DNA from: Verrucomicrobiaceae bacterium
Lineage (GTDB): Bacteria > Verrucomicrobiota > Verrucomicrobiia > Verrucomicrobiales > Akkermansiaceae
Direction: 5' to 3'
NCBI GenBank assembly: GCA_027485995.1
Contig: JAIXPW010000154.1
Location: 1 to 33,565 of the forward strand
Length of the DNA stretch: 33,565 nt
How positions within the stretch are numbered: the stretch's first letter is position 1; each line of letters begins with the position of its first letter. Below are positions 1 through 8,822 of this stretch, one piece after another. Under the pieces are notes generated by a model. It was not told the origin of the DNA, did no database searches, and saw only the letters and a list, made by a program, of their open reading frames with translations. The position numbers and the translations under genes are program-made.

Positions 1-641
1 AGCAGGAACTTGGCGTAGGTGTGCTTCTGCACCGGATCATCGCCACCGAGGATGCCGATGTAGGCGACCAGCACGCCGCCCGCGATGGTGGCCATGCCGC
101 CGGTCATGACCGCGAAGAGCTCGCTGCGGGACATGCGCTCGAGATAGGGCTTGATCATCAGCGGCGACTCGGTCTGGCCGAGAAAGATTTCCGCGGCCGC
201 CGCGAGCGACTCCGCGCCGGAGACCTTCATGAACTTCTGGGTCACCCACGCGAAGGCCGCGACCACCCGCTGGAGGATGCCGCAGTAATAAAGAACCGAG
301 CACAACGCGGAGAAGAAGATGATCGTGGGCAGGACCATGAAGGCGAAGATGAAGCCGTTGTCCTTTCCAAACAGGGCCTCCATCGCCTTCTGATCCGTCA
401 GTTTTCCAAACACGAACCCGGCTCCTTCCTTCGAGAAATCCGTGATCCAGACAAAGCCCGTCGCCAACGCGTCGAAGCCCTTGTCCGCGCCGGGCACCAC
501 GAGGAACAAGAGCGCGAGGATGATCTGGAACGTCACACCCCCAAGAACCAGCTTCCAATCAATCTTCCGACGGTTTTCCGAAAACAGAACGGCGATGCCT
601 AACAAGCCGATGAGTCCGATGAGGGCGCGGAGGAAGTCCAT
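1..641 (-). CDS. Concentrative nucleoside transporter (NupC/CNT family), N-terminal part
   Basis: This is an inner-membrane symporter that imports nucleosides using an ion gradient. The reading frame starts at the ATG at 639-641 and runs off the window edge, so about 213 N-terminal residues are visible. Hydrophobic segments alternate with loops. The stretch around residues 110-200 carries the CNT hallmarks: a VLPTIIFFSAL segment, then SGAESLAAAAEIFLGQTESPL, then MTGGMATIAGGVLVAYIG. The Q-T-E-S-P motif is the nucleoside and ion binding loop of the family. The substrate range cannot be read from this part. It lies downstream of the VapBC pair on the same strand, separated by 151 bases that contain an inverted repeat. 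A TAGGGT hexamer lies 9 bases before the ATG and may be a -10 element. Confidence 0.9.
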   Translation of the reverse strand, partial: MDFLRALIGLIGLLGIAVLFSENRRKIDWKLVLGGVTFQIILALLFLVVPGADKGFDALATGFVWITDFSKEGAGFVFGKLTDQKAMEALFGKDNGFIFAFMVLPTIIFFSALCSVLYYCGILQRVVAAFAWVTQKFMKVSGAESLAAAAEIFLGQTESPLMIKPYLERMSRSELFAVMTGGMATIAGGVLVAYIGILGGDDPVQKHTYAKFL

Positions 642-724
642 GGGTTGAAGACCCTATCAGCACGGACCGGGCCGAAAATGGGAAGCACGAAATCCCGTTC
701 CGAAAAGGAAGACGGTTTCGCGCA

Positions 725-764
725 CAGCAGAGGATGAAACTTCAATTCACGATTCCCTCTGCTG
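725..764. repeat. Inverted repeat between vapC and the nucleoside transporter
   Basis: CAGCAGAGG (725-733) is matched exactly by CCTCTGCTG (756-764), leaving a 22-base loop. No run of T follows on the minus strand, so it is not a standard intrinsic terminator for the upstream toxin gene. It could be an mRNA stabiliser or a weak termination site. Confidence 0.35.
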
Positions 765-792
765 GAAGAAACCCTGCCGCCCGCCTAACAAC

Positions 793-1224
793 TCAGATCA
801 CTTCCAACTGCGAGGCACCATGGCTCATGACAGCTGCTGGCGAAATGTGCTGATCAAACGTCACCAGGCATCCTTGGTTTTCCACGGCAAGTGCCAGCAG
901 ATAGAGGTCGGTGAGATGCTTTGAGGAAAGAATCGCACCATGATCAAAACGGCCTGGCTCCCGGATGGAAATGGAATCCGACCAGAACTCGTGATCGGAG
1001 GTGTCCGTGAACAAGGATAGCCTCTCAGCGAGATCCTTGACGTTGAACCGTGAAGTCTTGCTGTAATTCTGTGACGCCATGATGCGGAGCAATCCGTTTT
1101 CAGTCAACGGACAGGACGCCCAAGCACGCGGCTCCGAGGACCACCAGGCATGTGCCCGGTGGTGAAACGCATGATCCGGGTCCATCAGGGCGATCAGCAC
1201 GTTGACGTCCAGCAATCGGCGCAT
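793..1224 (-). CDS. vapC: PIN-domain toxin of a VapBC pair
   Basis: A type II toxin, probably a metal-dependent ribonuclease. The 143-residue protein begins MRRLLDVNVLIAL, the usual first strand of PIN domains. The acidic residues expected at the active site are present: D6, E42, D106 and D124. The start chosen is the ATG at 1222-1224, five bases after the antitoxin stop. A TTG three codons further upstream would overlap the antitoxin stop by 4 bases and is the alternative. Gene order, antitoxin first and toxin second with almost no gap, is typical of VapBC. The RNA target cannot be predicted. Confidence 0.88.
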   Translation of the reverse strand: MRRLLDVNVLIALMDPDHAFHHRAHAWWSSEPRAWASCPLTENGLLRIMASQNYSKTSRFNVKDLAERLSLFTDTSDHEFWSDSISIREPGRFDHGAILSSKHLTDLYLLALAVENQGCLVTFDQHISPAAVMSHGASQLEVI

Positions 1225-1229
1225 CGCGG

Positions 1230-1484
1230 TCAAACTCCTTCTTCCTCCATGAGTCGCTGAATGTGTTCCGAGCTCACCACCTCGCCGCGTGAGGGGAGAA
1301 GAGGGATGCCGTTTCTCATGGGATAGGCCCCATTCGATTTGATCGAGTCCACGGCAACGCCATCCGCGTGAATCGCCCGACGAAAAAACTCGGAAAGGAC
1401 TTTCCCAGCCGTCTTGCGCTCCTTGGCGGCAAGTTCCTTCGCCGCGAAGAGCACGTCGTCGTCGATGTCCAGGGTTGTTCTCAT
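1230..1484 (-). CDS. vapB: VapB-like ribbon-helix-helix antitoxin
   Basis: Antitoxin partner of the downstream PIN toxin. It is 84 residues long. It starts MRTTLDIDDDVLFAAKELA, the pattern of ribbon-helix-helix DNA-binding proteins: a short basic/hydrophobic beta strand followed by a helix. The C-terminal half (about residues 45-84) should wrap and block the toxin. Such antitoxins bind palindromes in their own promoter as dimers, and a perfect 6-bp-arm palindrome lies just upstream at 1498-1512, filling the space between the predicted -35 and -10. The operon is therefore probably autorepressed. Confidence 0.85.
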   Translation of the reverse strand: MRTTLDIDDDVLFAAKELAAKERKTAGKVLSEFFRRAIHADGVAVDSIKSNGAYPMRNGIPLLPSRGEVVSSEHIQRLMEEEGV

Positions 1485-1491
1485 GGGGTTG

Positions 1492-1519
1492 ATGCTATCG
1501 CATCTGATGCGAAGTGCAA
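1492..1519 (-). promoter_or_regulatory. vapBC promoter with operator palindrome in the spacer
   Basis: On the minus strand, TTGCAC (1514-1519), a 16-base spacer and TAGCAT (1492-1497) precede the vapB ATG by 7 bases. The spacer holds TCGCAT-CTG-ATGCGA as read on plus (1498-1512). Binding of the ribbon-helix-helix antitoxin there would cover the polymerase site. A transcript started from this -10 would begin at or next to the ATG, so it would be nearly leaderless. Confidence 0.5.
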
Positions 1520-1546
1520 GATTCCCATCTTAGCAACCGCAGTCTC

Positions 1547-2869
1547 TCAACGCCCCGCTTCCAGCCTCGGATCGCCGAGGTCCAGTCGGTAGAGAACTTG
1601 ATTGTAATCGTGGCGCGGGATGGGCACCGGGTTTCCGGAGAAGGTCATGGTGAGGGTGCCTTCGAACCAGATCACGCGTCCATCATCGCTCACGAATTCC
1701 GGATGCTGGAGGGGATTGTAGAAGGTGTAGTGCTCGTGATTGGCGATGACGACGGACTTTCTCCAAGGCCCTGTCGGCGCAGGCGCTTCGGCGTAGCGGA
1801 TCTGGCCGAGCTTGCCGGCATCGGTGAAGATGCTGATCCACTTTTTCCGCCAGGGATTCCAGGACAGCGAGCCGTTGTGGGCCTTGACGGGCTTGCCGGT
1901 GGCGGCATCGGTGAAGGCGATGTCACAGGTGACGGCTTGATAGGCACCGGTGTCTTTCCAGGCCTCGTAGCTGTCCTCCAGGCTGACCTGCGGCGTGGCT
2001 TGGCCGAAGTAGAGTTTCCCCTCATGACGAAAGGCGTGGCCCTCAGGATAGAGAGGTGTGCCGGGGGCGAAGGTGATGACTTTCCTGAACTCGTTCTTCT
2101 CGAAATCGAATTCACATAGCCCGCGTTCGTAGGCCTCCATCGACGGCTTCACCTTCGCATAGGTCGCCCCGAGGTGCTCCTTCCCGTCATGATCCTTCAA
2201 GGTGACAAGCCCGCCAAGCCACGTGGGGCCATCGCCCGGGAACCTGGCGACGCCTTTGACGAAACCATCCTCCGCCTTGAAGTAGTCGTAGTCGATCGGC
2301 CCCTCCGGCCTGCAACCGACATCGCCCGGCAACGGACTGAAAGCGGCGGTGGTGCTGAAGTTTCCGAGCTGATACGAGGGACGGTTGGTATCCCCCCACA
2401 GCCAGAACATTTTTCCCCGGATGATGGCAGTATCGACGGTGTCGCAGCCCAGCACCTGCGCGGCGAGGAGCGGATCTTTCCCCGGCATGGGCCGACCGAG
2501 CTTCGCTGCTTGGACGAATCGACCAGCTCCTGTTAGGCGCTGGATGCGCTCGGCAATGTTCAGCCGCGTGACCTCGATCGTGGCCTTGCCACCGGAAGTC
2601 GGGCGCAGCTTCACTCCGCGATACCCGAAGCCATCGGCCTTCAGTTCGTAGCCATGTCCGGAAACACTGAGCCACACCTCCTGATCCATCAGTCCGGGTT
2701 CATCGAAGGCGATCAGCCCCGCGTTGTCGGTGTAATCGCCGACATGGTGGACCGTTTCCACCCGGATCACCGGCACCGGCCTTTTCGTCGTGGCATCCAC
2801 GACCTCGATCGCGAAGGGCTGCGCGACCGCCGGAACGATCAGGCCGAAGAGCAGCAAGGAAAGGCGCAT
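1547..2869 (-). CDS. Secreted protein with beta-propeller-like (DUF4185/GH43-like) fold
   Basis: An exported protein of 440 residues with a signal peptide (about residues 1-16, ending AVA-Q). Residues about 20-105 resemble a carboxypeptidase regulatory-like beta-sandwich. The rest is rich in Trp, Gly and Asp with repeated short strands, for example KMFWLWGDTNRPS, GKLYFGQAT and GRVIWFEGTL. That pattern fits five-bladed propeller sugar hydrolases and the DUF4185 group, but family membership is my inference and the substrate is unknown. A TAGGAT hexamer sits 6 bases before the ATG. Its promoter region (79 bp) is shared with the divergent oxidoreductase gene. One CTGTTAGG octamer (2530-2537) lies inside. 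Confidence 0.65.
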   Translation of the reverse strand: MRLSLLLFGLIVPAVAQPFAIEVVDATTKRPVPVIRVETVHHVGDYTDNAGLIAFDEPGLMDQEVWLSVSGHGYELKADGFGYRGVKLRPTSGGKATIEVTRLNIAERIQRLTGAGRFVQAAKLGRPMPGKDPLLAAQVLGCDTVDTAIIRGKMFWLWGDTNRPSYQLGNFSTTAAFSPLPGDVGCRPEGPIDYDYFKAEDGFVKGVARFPGDGPTWLGGLVTLKDHDGKEHLGATYAKVKPSMEAYERGLCEFDFEKNEFRKVITFAPGTPLYPEGHAFRHEGKLYFGQATPQVSLEDSYEAWKDTGAYQAVTCDIAFTDAATGKPVKAHNGSLSWNPWRKKWISIFTDAGKLGQIRYAEAPAPTGPWRKSVVIANHEHYTFYNPLQHPEFVSDDGRVIWFEGTLTMTFSGNPVPIPRHDYNQVLYRLDLGDPRLEAGR

Positions 2870-2948
2870 GGGCCCATCCTACGCACGGAAGCCCCACCAG
2901 TTGCATCCTCTTCTGGCGGAAATTCAAGCGATGCCCTAGGCTGTCGCC

Positions 2949-5228
2949 ATGAAACCCACTGCACGCCCGCCGATTGAGACGGAGGACCTCCACCAGTCCG
3001 ACCCGAAAACGTGGGCGGTCGGCGCTCCGGCGGTGGTTTCCTCGCTCCAGCAGGTGTTTTCCAAAGCCGGCGTGTTCCGTGGCTCGAAGGCGCTCTTGAA
3101 GCTGAATCAGGCGGGTGGTTTCGATTGCCCGAGCTGCGCGTGGCCGGATCCCGATGGCGAGCGCTCGGTGGCCGAGTTCTGCGAGAACGGCGCGAAGGCC
3201 GTAGCCTCGGAGGCGATGAAGCGGACGATCGGCCGGGAATTTTTCGCCGCCCATTCGATCGAGGACCTGCTTTCCCGCAGCGATGCCTGGCACGACCTGC
3301 AAGGTCGGCTCGGCGAGCCGATGTTGTTGAAGGAAGGCGCGACGCATTACGAGCCGGTCAGTTGGGACGAGGCCTTCGCGATCGTGGCCGAGGAATTGAA
3401 AGCGCTCGCCAGCCCCGATGAGGCGGAGTTCTACACCTCGGGTCGCGCATCGAATGAGGCGGCCTTTCTCTATCAGCTCTTCGTCCGCGCCTTCGGCACC
3501 AACAACCTGCCCGACTGCTCGAACATGTGCCACGAGTCCAGCGGCGCGGCCTTGAAGGCCTCGGTCGGCGTCGGCAAGGGCACGGTCACCCTCGACGATT
3601 TCCTGGAAGCGGAAACCATCCTCTGTGTCGGCCAGAACCCCGGCACGAACCACCCGCGCATGCTCAGCACGCTGGCGGAGGCGGTGGGCAAGGGCGCGCA
3701 GCTCATCGCAATCAATCCGCTCAAGGAAGCAGGCCTGACTGGCTTCGCGCATCCTCAGCAGATCGGCGGGCTGCTTGGCTTCTCGACTCCGCTGGCCTCG
3801 ACCTACCTGCAGGTCCGGGTGAACGGCGACTTCGCCTTGTTTCGCGGAATCGCGAAGGCCCTCGTGGCGCTGGGCGCGGTCGACGACGCCTTCATTGGCG
3901 AGCATGGAAATGACTACGAGAGTTATCGTAGTTTGTTGGAGGAAACAACCTGGCAGGAGATCGAGGAGCGCTCCAGCATCCCACGCGATCAGATCGAAGA
4001 AGTCGCCGCGACGATGGCTAGGGGCGAACGTCGCCTGATCACCTGCTGGGCGATGGGCCTCACGCAGCATCGCAATGCCGTCGCGACGATCCGTGAAATC
4101 GCCAACGTCCACCTGCTGCTCGGAGCTGTGGGTCGACCGGGTGCAGGCCTTTGCCCGGTGCGCGGCCACAGCAATGTCCAGGGCGACCGCACGATGGGGA
4201 TTTGGGAAAAGATGCCGGATCGTTTCCTCGACGCCCTTTCCCACCAGGCCGGGATCCCGATCCCCCGCCATCACGGCCACGACACCGTCGCCGCGATCCA
4301 GGCCATGCACCGCAGCGAGTCCAAGGTCTTCTTCGCCCTAGGCGGAAACTTTGCTCAAGCCACGCCCGACACCGACTTCACCGCCGAGGCCCTGCGGAAA
4401 TGCCGGCTCACCTGCCATGTTTCCACCAAACTCAACCGCAGCCATCTCGTTCACGGCAAGCGCGCCCTGATCATGCCCTGCCTCGGCCGCAGCGAAGTGG
4501 ATGCCGGAGTGAATGGCCCACGCCTCGTGAGTTGTGAAAACTCGATGGGCGTGGTGCAGTCCTCGGAGGGCAAGTTGTCACCCGCTTCTCCTCATCTGCT
4601 CAGCGAGACCGACATCGTCGCACGGCTCGCCGAGGCGATCGTCGGAAACATCGGCCACATCCGCTGGCGCTGGCTGGCGGAGGACTACGATCGATTGCGC
4701 GAGTGGATCGAGGCCGTTGTGCCGGGTTTCGAGCACTACAACGAACGCCTCCGCAAGCCCGGCGGCTTCTACCTGCCGAACCCTGCCAAGCAGCGCCGCT
4801 GGGAAACCCTCACTGGCAAGGCCAACTTCTCCTCGGCCCCGCTCGAATCGTTCCAGGTCTCATCCGGCCGCTTCGTGCTCCAGACCCTGCGCAGCCACGA
4901 CCAGTTCAACACCACCATTTACGGCATGGACGACCGCTATCGCGGCATCAGCCACGCCCGACGCATCGTCTTCGTAAACCCGGATGACCTCGCCGAACTC
5001 GGCATCAAACCCGGTGAAATGGTCGATCTCACCAGCCACTGGTCCGACGGCGAGCGAAAGGCCGAACGCTTCCAGGCCATCCCCTACGACATGCCTAGTA
5101 GAAGCGCCGCCGCCTATTTTCCCGAAGCCAACGCCCTCGTTCCCATCACCCACATCGCCGACATCAGCCACACCCCCGTGAGCAAGAGCATCGAGATCTC
5201 GATCACGAGGTCGGTTCCACTGGGCTAG
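2949..5228 (+). CDS. YdeP-type molybdopterin oxidoreductase (FdhF-like alpha subunit)
   Basis: A 759-residue cytoplasmic enzyme of the bis-MGD molybdopterin family, without signal peptide. The N-terminal cysteine cluster is C60-PS-C63-AWPDPDG and later C78-ENG, the arrangement of YdeP/FdhF-like proteins, which differs from the ferredoxin-like motif of true formate dehydrogenases. C194 in CSNMCHESSG is the probable molybdenum ligand; no selenocysteine codon is seen. The last 120 residues (RFVLQTLRSHDQ, later RRIVFVNPDDL) form the dinucleotide-binding domain. In E. coli, YdeP is linked to acid resistance and its substrate is not established, so formate is not assumed. fdhD, needed to sulfurate such cofactors, lies at 10903-11682. 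A TAGGCT hexamer lies 6 bases before the ATG. Confidence 0.88.
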   Translation: MKPTARPPIETEDLHQSDPKTWAVGAPAVVSSLQQVFSKAGVFRGSKALLKLNQAGGFDCPSCAWPDPDGERSVAEFCENGAKAVASEAMKRTIGREFFAAHSIEDLLSRSDAWHDLQGRLGEPMLLKEGATHYEPVSWDEAFAIVAEELKALASPDEAEFYTSGRASNEAAFLYQLFVRAFGTNNLPDCSNMCHESSGAALKASVGVGKGTVTLDDFLEAETILCVGQNPGTNHPRMLSTLAEAVGKGAQLIAINPLKEAGLTGFAHPQQIGGLLGFSTPLASTYLQVRVNGDFALFRGIAKALVALGAVDDAFIGEHGNDYESYRSLLEETTWQEIEERSSIPRDQIEEVAATMARGERRLITCWAMGLTQHRNAVATIREIANVHLLLGAVGRPGAGLCPVRGHSNVQGDRTMGIWEKMPDRFLDALSHQAGIPIPRHHGHDTVAAIQAMHRSESKVFFALGGNFAQATPDTDFTAEALRKCRLTCHVSTKLNRSHLVHGKRALIMPCLGRSEVDAGVNGPRLVSCENSMGVVQSSEGKLSPASPHLLSETDIVARLAEAIVGNIGHIRWRWLAEDYDRLREWIEAVVPGFEHYNERLRKPGGFYLPNPAKQRRWETLTGKANFSSAPLESFQVSSGRFVLQTLRSHDQFNTTIYGMDDRYRGISHARRIVFVNPDDLAELGIKPGEMVDLTSHWSDGERKAERFQAIPYDMPSRSAAAYFPEANALVPITHIADISHTPVSKSIEISITRSVPLG

Positions 5229-5246
5229 CGATCACTCAGCCACCAA

Positions 5247-8200
5247 TCATTTGGATGGAGCCTCGACAATGAGCACGCCCTTCATCACGCGCCAGTGGCC
5301 GGGGAAAGTGCAGAGATAGGGATAGTCTCCGGGCTCATTCGGGGAATCGAAGACGAGTTCGGCCTTGCCGTTTGGTGCGACCAGCGGGGTGGCATGCAGG
5401 ACCTTTGGCGAGGCGGGAATGTAGCCCCTCTCCATGCCCTTCGGATCGGCGGCAAGCTTGTCAGCGAGGGCTCCGACCTCCTCCTCCGCGCCGCGCGCCA
5501 GCAGGACGAGGTTGTGCATCATGAGGTCCGGGTTGTCGAAAATGAGACGCACTTTTGTTCCGGCCTTCACGCGAAGTTCGCGCGGTGCGAACTGGATCTG
5601 ATTCGGCACTGCCTGCACACGCAGCGCTTGGCCGAGGGCGACGTTGGTCTTTTCCCACTCAGCGGAAAGTGCGGCAAGTTGCGCGTCGTCGAGGGCGGAT
5701 TGCGTGCCTTCAAGTTTGCCACCGATGGGATTGAAGAGATGGACGGCGGGCGGCGCGGCTTTGAGCTTGCGATACGTGATTTCGATGGTGTTCAGGCCGG
5801 GCTGCAACTCCAGCCTCGCCTGCTGTTCACTGCTCCAGTTGGAGTCGAAGGACAGCACTTGCACACCATTGAGAGATATGTCAAGGAACCCGTACTTCAC
5901 TGCAAGGATCGCGGGCTGCGCGACATCGCTGCGGAGAAATGTGCGGTAGTTTCCGCTGCCTTTGTTTTCCCATTTTGCGAGGCGAGTCTCTGGCAGGACC
6001 TCGATCACTGGCACGCTGCTTCCAATACGAGGCTTGGTGCCGAGGGCGAGGTCGGCGAGCATTTGCTTCACGTTGGCGTTCTTCTCGCCGTCGAAGGAGC
6101 GGGTGAGCTTCTCGACCTGAGGCAGAGTCGGCCGCAGGTGGGCGATGGCATCCACGACCTCCATGCGCACGCGTGGGTGCTCGTCGGCGGCTGCGCGCTG
6201 GAGCAGCGGCATAAGCCCCGTTATCCGTGCCGCTTGCAGCCGCACGAGATGCACGGCAGCCGCGCGATGCAGCGGGGATTTCGAGGCGAGGAGCGTGGTG
6301 AGAAGGGCGGGCCGCGTTTCACCGAGGCCCTCACAGACGAAGAGCGACTCCAGCACGGCCTGGTCATCACCTGCCTTCGTGGCCACCCACGCATCGACGG
6401 CGGCGAGCGCGGGCTTGCCAAGCTTGCGTAGTTCGATGCGTGCGTGGTGGCGCACGATGTCCTGCGGATGCGTGAGCAGCGCACAGAGTTCCGCCGGACT
6501 TGCGCCATCGATTTTCGGCCAGTCCTTCACGATGGGTTTGCCGTTGTAGGTCACGCGCCAGATGCGTCCCTTGGTGTGGTTCCAGCGGGCGTCGCGCATC
6601 GGATTCTGCGCGTGGCCGATGATCGCGCTGGAGAAGTCCGAGACATAAAGGGCTCCATCCATGCCGAAGTTCAGATCCACCGGACGGAACGCGGGATTCG
6701 GCGATGTCAGCAGGTTGAGCCGCCCGCTGCCGACGGCTGTTCCCTGGCTGAAGTCACATCTCGTCAGTGTCACGACATAGGGCCCAAGCAGGACACCGTT
6801 GGCGATGCCTTGCTGGTATTCGTCGGGAAAGTTAGGGCTGGAGATGCAAGCGGCTCCGCTACCTTTGCCATAGTCGAGCAACTTGCCATAGGCATACGGC
6901 TGGTAGATGCCAAGCGGCGTCCACGTAAGAGGCAACCCGTCGAGCACGTCGCCTCCACCATACATCTGAAAGACATTGCCGGTGCGGTCGAAAGTCACCC
7001 GCCACGGATTCGGCGTCAGGCTCTGCCACTCGGTCTCGATGCGCCCGGTGCGCAGGTCGTGGCGGTAGGTGGTGGAGTCATATCCACGATGCACGCCGAA
7101 CGGTGTTTCGAACTGCGATCGATGAAACACGCCGTCTGAGAACCACACGCCGCCGACCGGGTCCGTGGCGATCATGCCACCGTGATGGGAATCGGTGACA
7201 TCCAGCCCACGCAGCACCTCGGTCTTCGTGTCAGCGCGTCCGTCACCGTTTGTGTCGCGCATCAGCCAGTGGCGAGACTGTTCGCCGATGAGTGTCCCAT
7301 TTTCGTTGAAGGCGATGCCATCCAGTGCGTCGAAGCCGCCCGCGAACGTCGTGCATTGGTCCGCCTTGCCGTCGTGATCGGTGTCTTCGAGCACGAGGAT
7401 CTTGTCCTCTTGCGGCTGACCGGGGACGGTGTGAGGAAAACTCGGCATCGTCACCACCCAAAGTCGTCCACGGGCATCGAAGGCGATTTGCACCGGAGCG
7501 CGGAGTTCGGGGAACTGCTCCTCTGAGGCGAAAAGATTCAGTGTATAGCCCTCGGCGACCTGCATCTCGGCCTGCATCTCGGCGGGCGATTTCACCGTGC
7601 CGACTCCGCTTTTCGATCCGCCAGTTGTGACCGGCGGCAGCGGGGCAAGCGCGATGAAGGGAGCATCGGCAAATTTCGCACCTGGATTGCCTGCAATTTC
7701 ATGCAGCAGCGCGTCGGCCTTTTCAATGCGTTGCAGGTAGAGCGGAATCTCCGCCGCCCGCTCCTGAGGCCGCTTGCGCTGGCCGTAGTAGAGGATGCCG
7801 TTCTTCGGGCGCACCACCTCCGCCACGTAGAAGGCGAGTTGAGAGGCAGCGGCGGCGACTTCCTTCACGCGGGCAGCGTCCACTTTCCCGGCCTCCTCGC
7901 CGGCGAGCGCCGTGGCGATGATGCGGGCCAGCGTGCGGTTTCCAGCCTCGTTGAGGTGAACACCGTTCGTCGTGAGCGGGCTCTGGCTCTGTGATGTGGG
8001 CGTGAAGAGATCCACAAACTGCGCCCCGCGCTTGTTCGCGGCTTCCTTGATCGCGTCGGAATAAAGCTTCACCACCGCCGTGCGCGTGGCATCCCCCTCG
8101 GTCGCGATGGGAGAGAGCAGCACGAACCTCGCGCCCGGATGTTGCCGCGCGAGCTGGGCCAGGTATCCCTCCAGCGCCACGCGAAACGCTGGTAGCCCTG

Positions 8201-8519
8201 CGGCTCCCGCGAAGGACTCATTGAGCCCGTAGCCCAGCACGACCACCTCCGCCGGCCATGCCGCGAGCAGTTCCTTCAGGTGCGCTGCGTAGCCCTCCGC
8301 GCGCAGGCGGTTTGCCACTTCATCACCGGTCCACGCGAGACTGCGGAAATGCAGGTTTTTTCCCGTCTGAGCAAGCTGCACCCGCGCCTCCATCTCCCCG
8401 TGCTCCAGCAGTTGCTCGACCATGGAGCCTCCGTAGAAAAGCACGGTTTCATCCTGCTGGAAGATGATCTCCGCCCGTGCCGCGAGGGCCAGAATGAGGG
8501 ACGCGACGACGACTTTCAT
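5247..8519 (-). CDS. SGNH hydrolase / sorbosone-dehydrogenase-like propeller / HEAT / azurin-like fusion protein
   Basis: A secreted 1090-residue protein with several modules. Residues 1-16 are a signal peptide. Residues about 22-210 form an SGNH/GDSL-type domain (block I as FYGGSMVEQ, a GYGLNES block, and NGVHLNEAGN with the catalytic-type His). Residues about 315-680 match the planctomycete/verrucomicrobial membrane-bound dehydrogenase N-terminal propeller (GSDH-like). HEAT-type repeats cover about 690-840, then a beta domain. The C-terminus is an azurin-like cupredoxin: a His in MMHNLVLL, then C1070-x4-H1075-x3-M1079, the type-1 copper ligand set. No CxxCH haem motif is present. It may oxidise a carbohydrate and hand electrons to copper. 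It converges with the oxidoreductase gene at an 18-bp gap. Confidence 0.85.
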   Translation of the reverse strand: MKVVVASLILALAARAEIIFQQDETVLFYGGSMVEQLLEHGEMEARVQLAQTGKNLHFRSLAWTGDEVANRLRAEGYAAHLKELLAAWPAEVVVLGYGLNESFAGAAGLPAFRVALEGYLAQLARQHPGARFVLLSPIATEGDATRTAVVKLYSDAIKEAANKRGAQFVDLFTPTSQSQSPLTTNGVHLNEAGNRTLARIIATALAGEEAGKVDAARVKEVAAAASQLAFYVAEVVRPKNGILYYGQRKRPQERAAEIPLYLQRIEKADALLHEIAGNPGAKFADAPFIALAPLPPVTTGGSKSGVGTVKSPAEMQAEMQVAEGYTLNLFASEEQFPELRAPVQIAFDARGRLWVVTMPSFPHTVPGQPQEDKILVLEDTDHDGKADQCTTFAGGFDALDGIAFNENGTLIGEQSRHWLMRDTNGDGRADTKTEVLRGLDVTDSHHGGMIATDPVGGVWFSDGVFHRSQFETPFGVHRGYDSTTYRHDLRTGRIETEWQSLTPNPWRVTFDRTGNVFQMYGGGDVLDGLPLTWTPLGIYQPYAYGKLLDYGKGSGAACISSPNFPDEYQQGIANGVLLGPYVVTLTRCDFSQGTAVGSGRLNLLTSPNPAFRPVDLNFGMDGALYVSDFSSAIIGHAQNPMRDARWNHTKGRIWRVTYNGKPIVKDWPKIDGASPAELCALLTHPQDIVRHHARIELRKLGKPALAAVDAWVATKAGDDQAVLESLFVCEGLGETRPALLTTLLASKSPLHRAAAVHLVRLQAARITGLMPLLQRAAADEHPRVRMEVVDAIAHLRPTLPQVEKLTRSFDGEKNANVKQMLADLALGTKPRIGSSVPVIEVLPETRLAKWENKGSGNYRTFLRSDVAQPAILAVKYGFLDISLNGVQVLSFDSNWSSEQQARLELQPGLNTIEITYRKLKAAPPAVHLFNPIGGKLEGTQSALDDAQLAALSAEWEKTNVALGQALRVQAVPNQIQFAPRELRVKAGTKVRLIFDNPDLMMHNLVLLARGAEEEVGALADKLAADPKGMERGYIPASPKVLHATPLVAPNGKAELVFDSPNEPGDYPYLCTFPGHWRVMKGVLIVEAPSK

Positions 8520-8822
8520 GATTTGAATTCAGGGTGATCCCCCTCAGGCAATCCGTCACGGGGACAAGCGCATACCTTCGTGAGGGGACATGACTTTCTT
8601 CATCCGCGATTTTGTCTCGACGCAGGTTGAATCGCCTCCCTATCTCCGCCCAACTCTAACAGCCCAGAGGGACCAGCGGGCAAGCTTTCCTCCGTGGGTG
8701 CGGGAAATGCTGATCGCCGGGCGGGGCTTTCGCTTGTTTGCCAAGGGGACACGGGGAAGCATGTCCGGGTGTTCAAGAAGGTGCAGTCCGCCTCAGACGA
8801 GGTTCCCGGAAGCGCCCGACGG
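8520..8822. other. Divergent intergenic region without a convincing gene
   Basis: About 300 bases between the divergent fusion protein and the DUF3592 gene. It contains a 7-bp inverted repeat (CCCCTCA at 8540-8546, TGAGGGG at 8581-8587), one TCTAACAG octamer (8655-8662), and a possible plus-strand promoter TTGTTT-17-AAGCAT ending near 8762. Short open frames here have Arg/Pro/Ser-rich products that look like noise. Confidence 0.4.

Noticed and set aside
2700..4310. Long open frame on minus (536 codons) opposite the molybdopterin oxidoreductase gene
   Set aside because: It is a shadow of the GC-rich real gene, which has clear cofactor-binding motifs. The minus product is Arg/Ala/Gly-rich with no domain.
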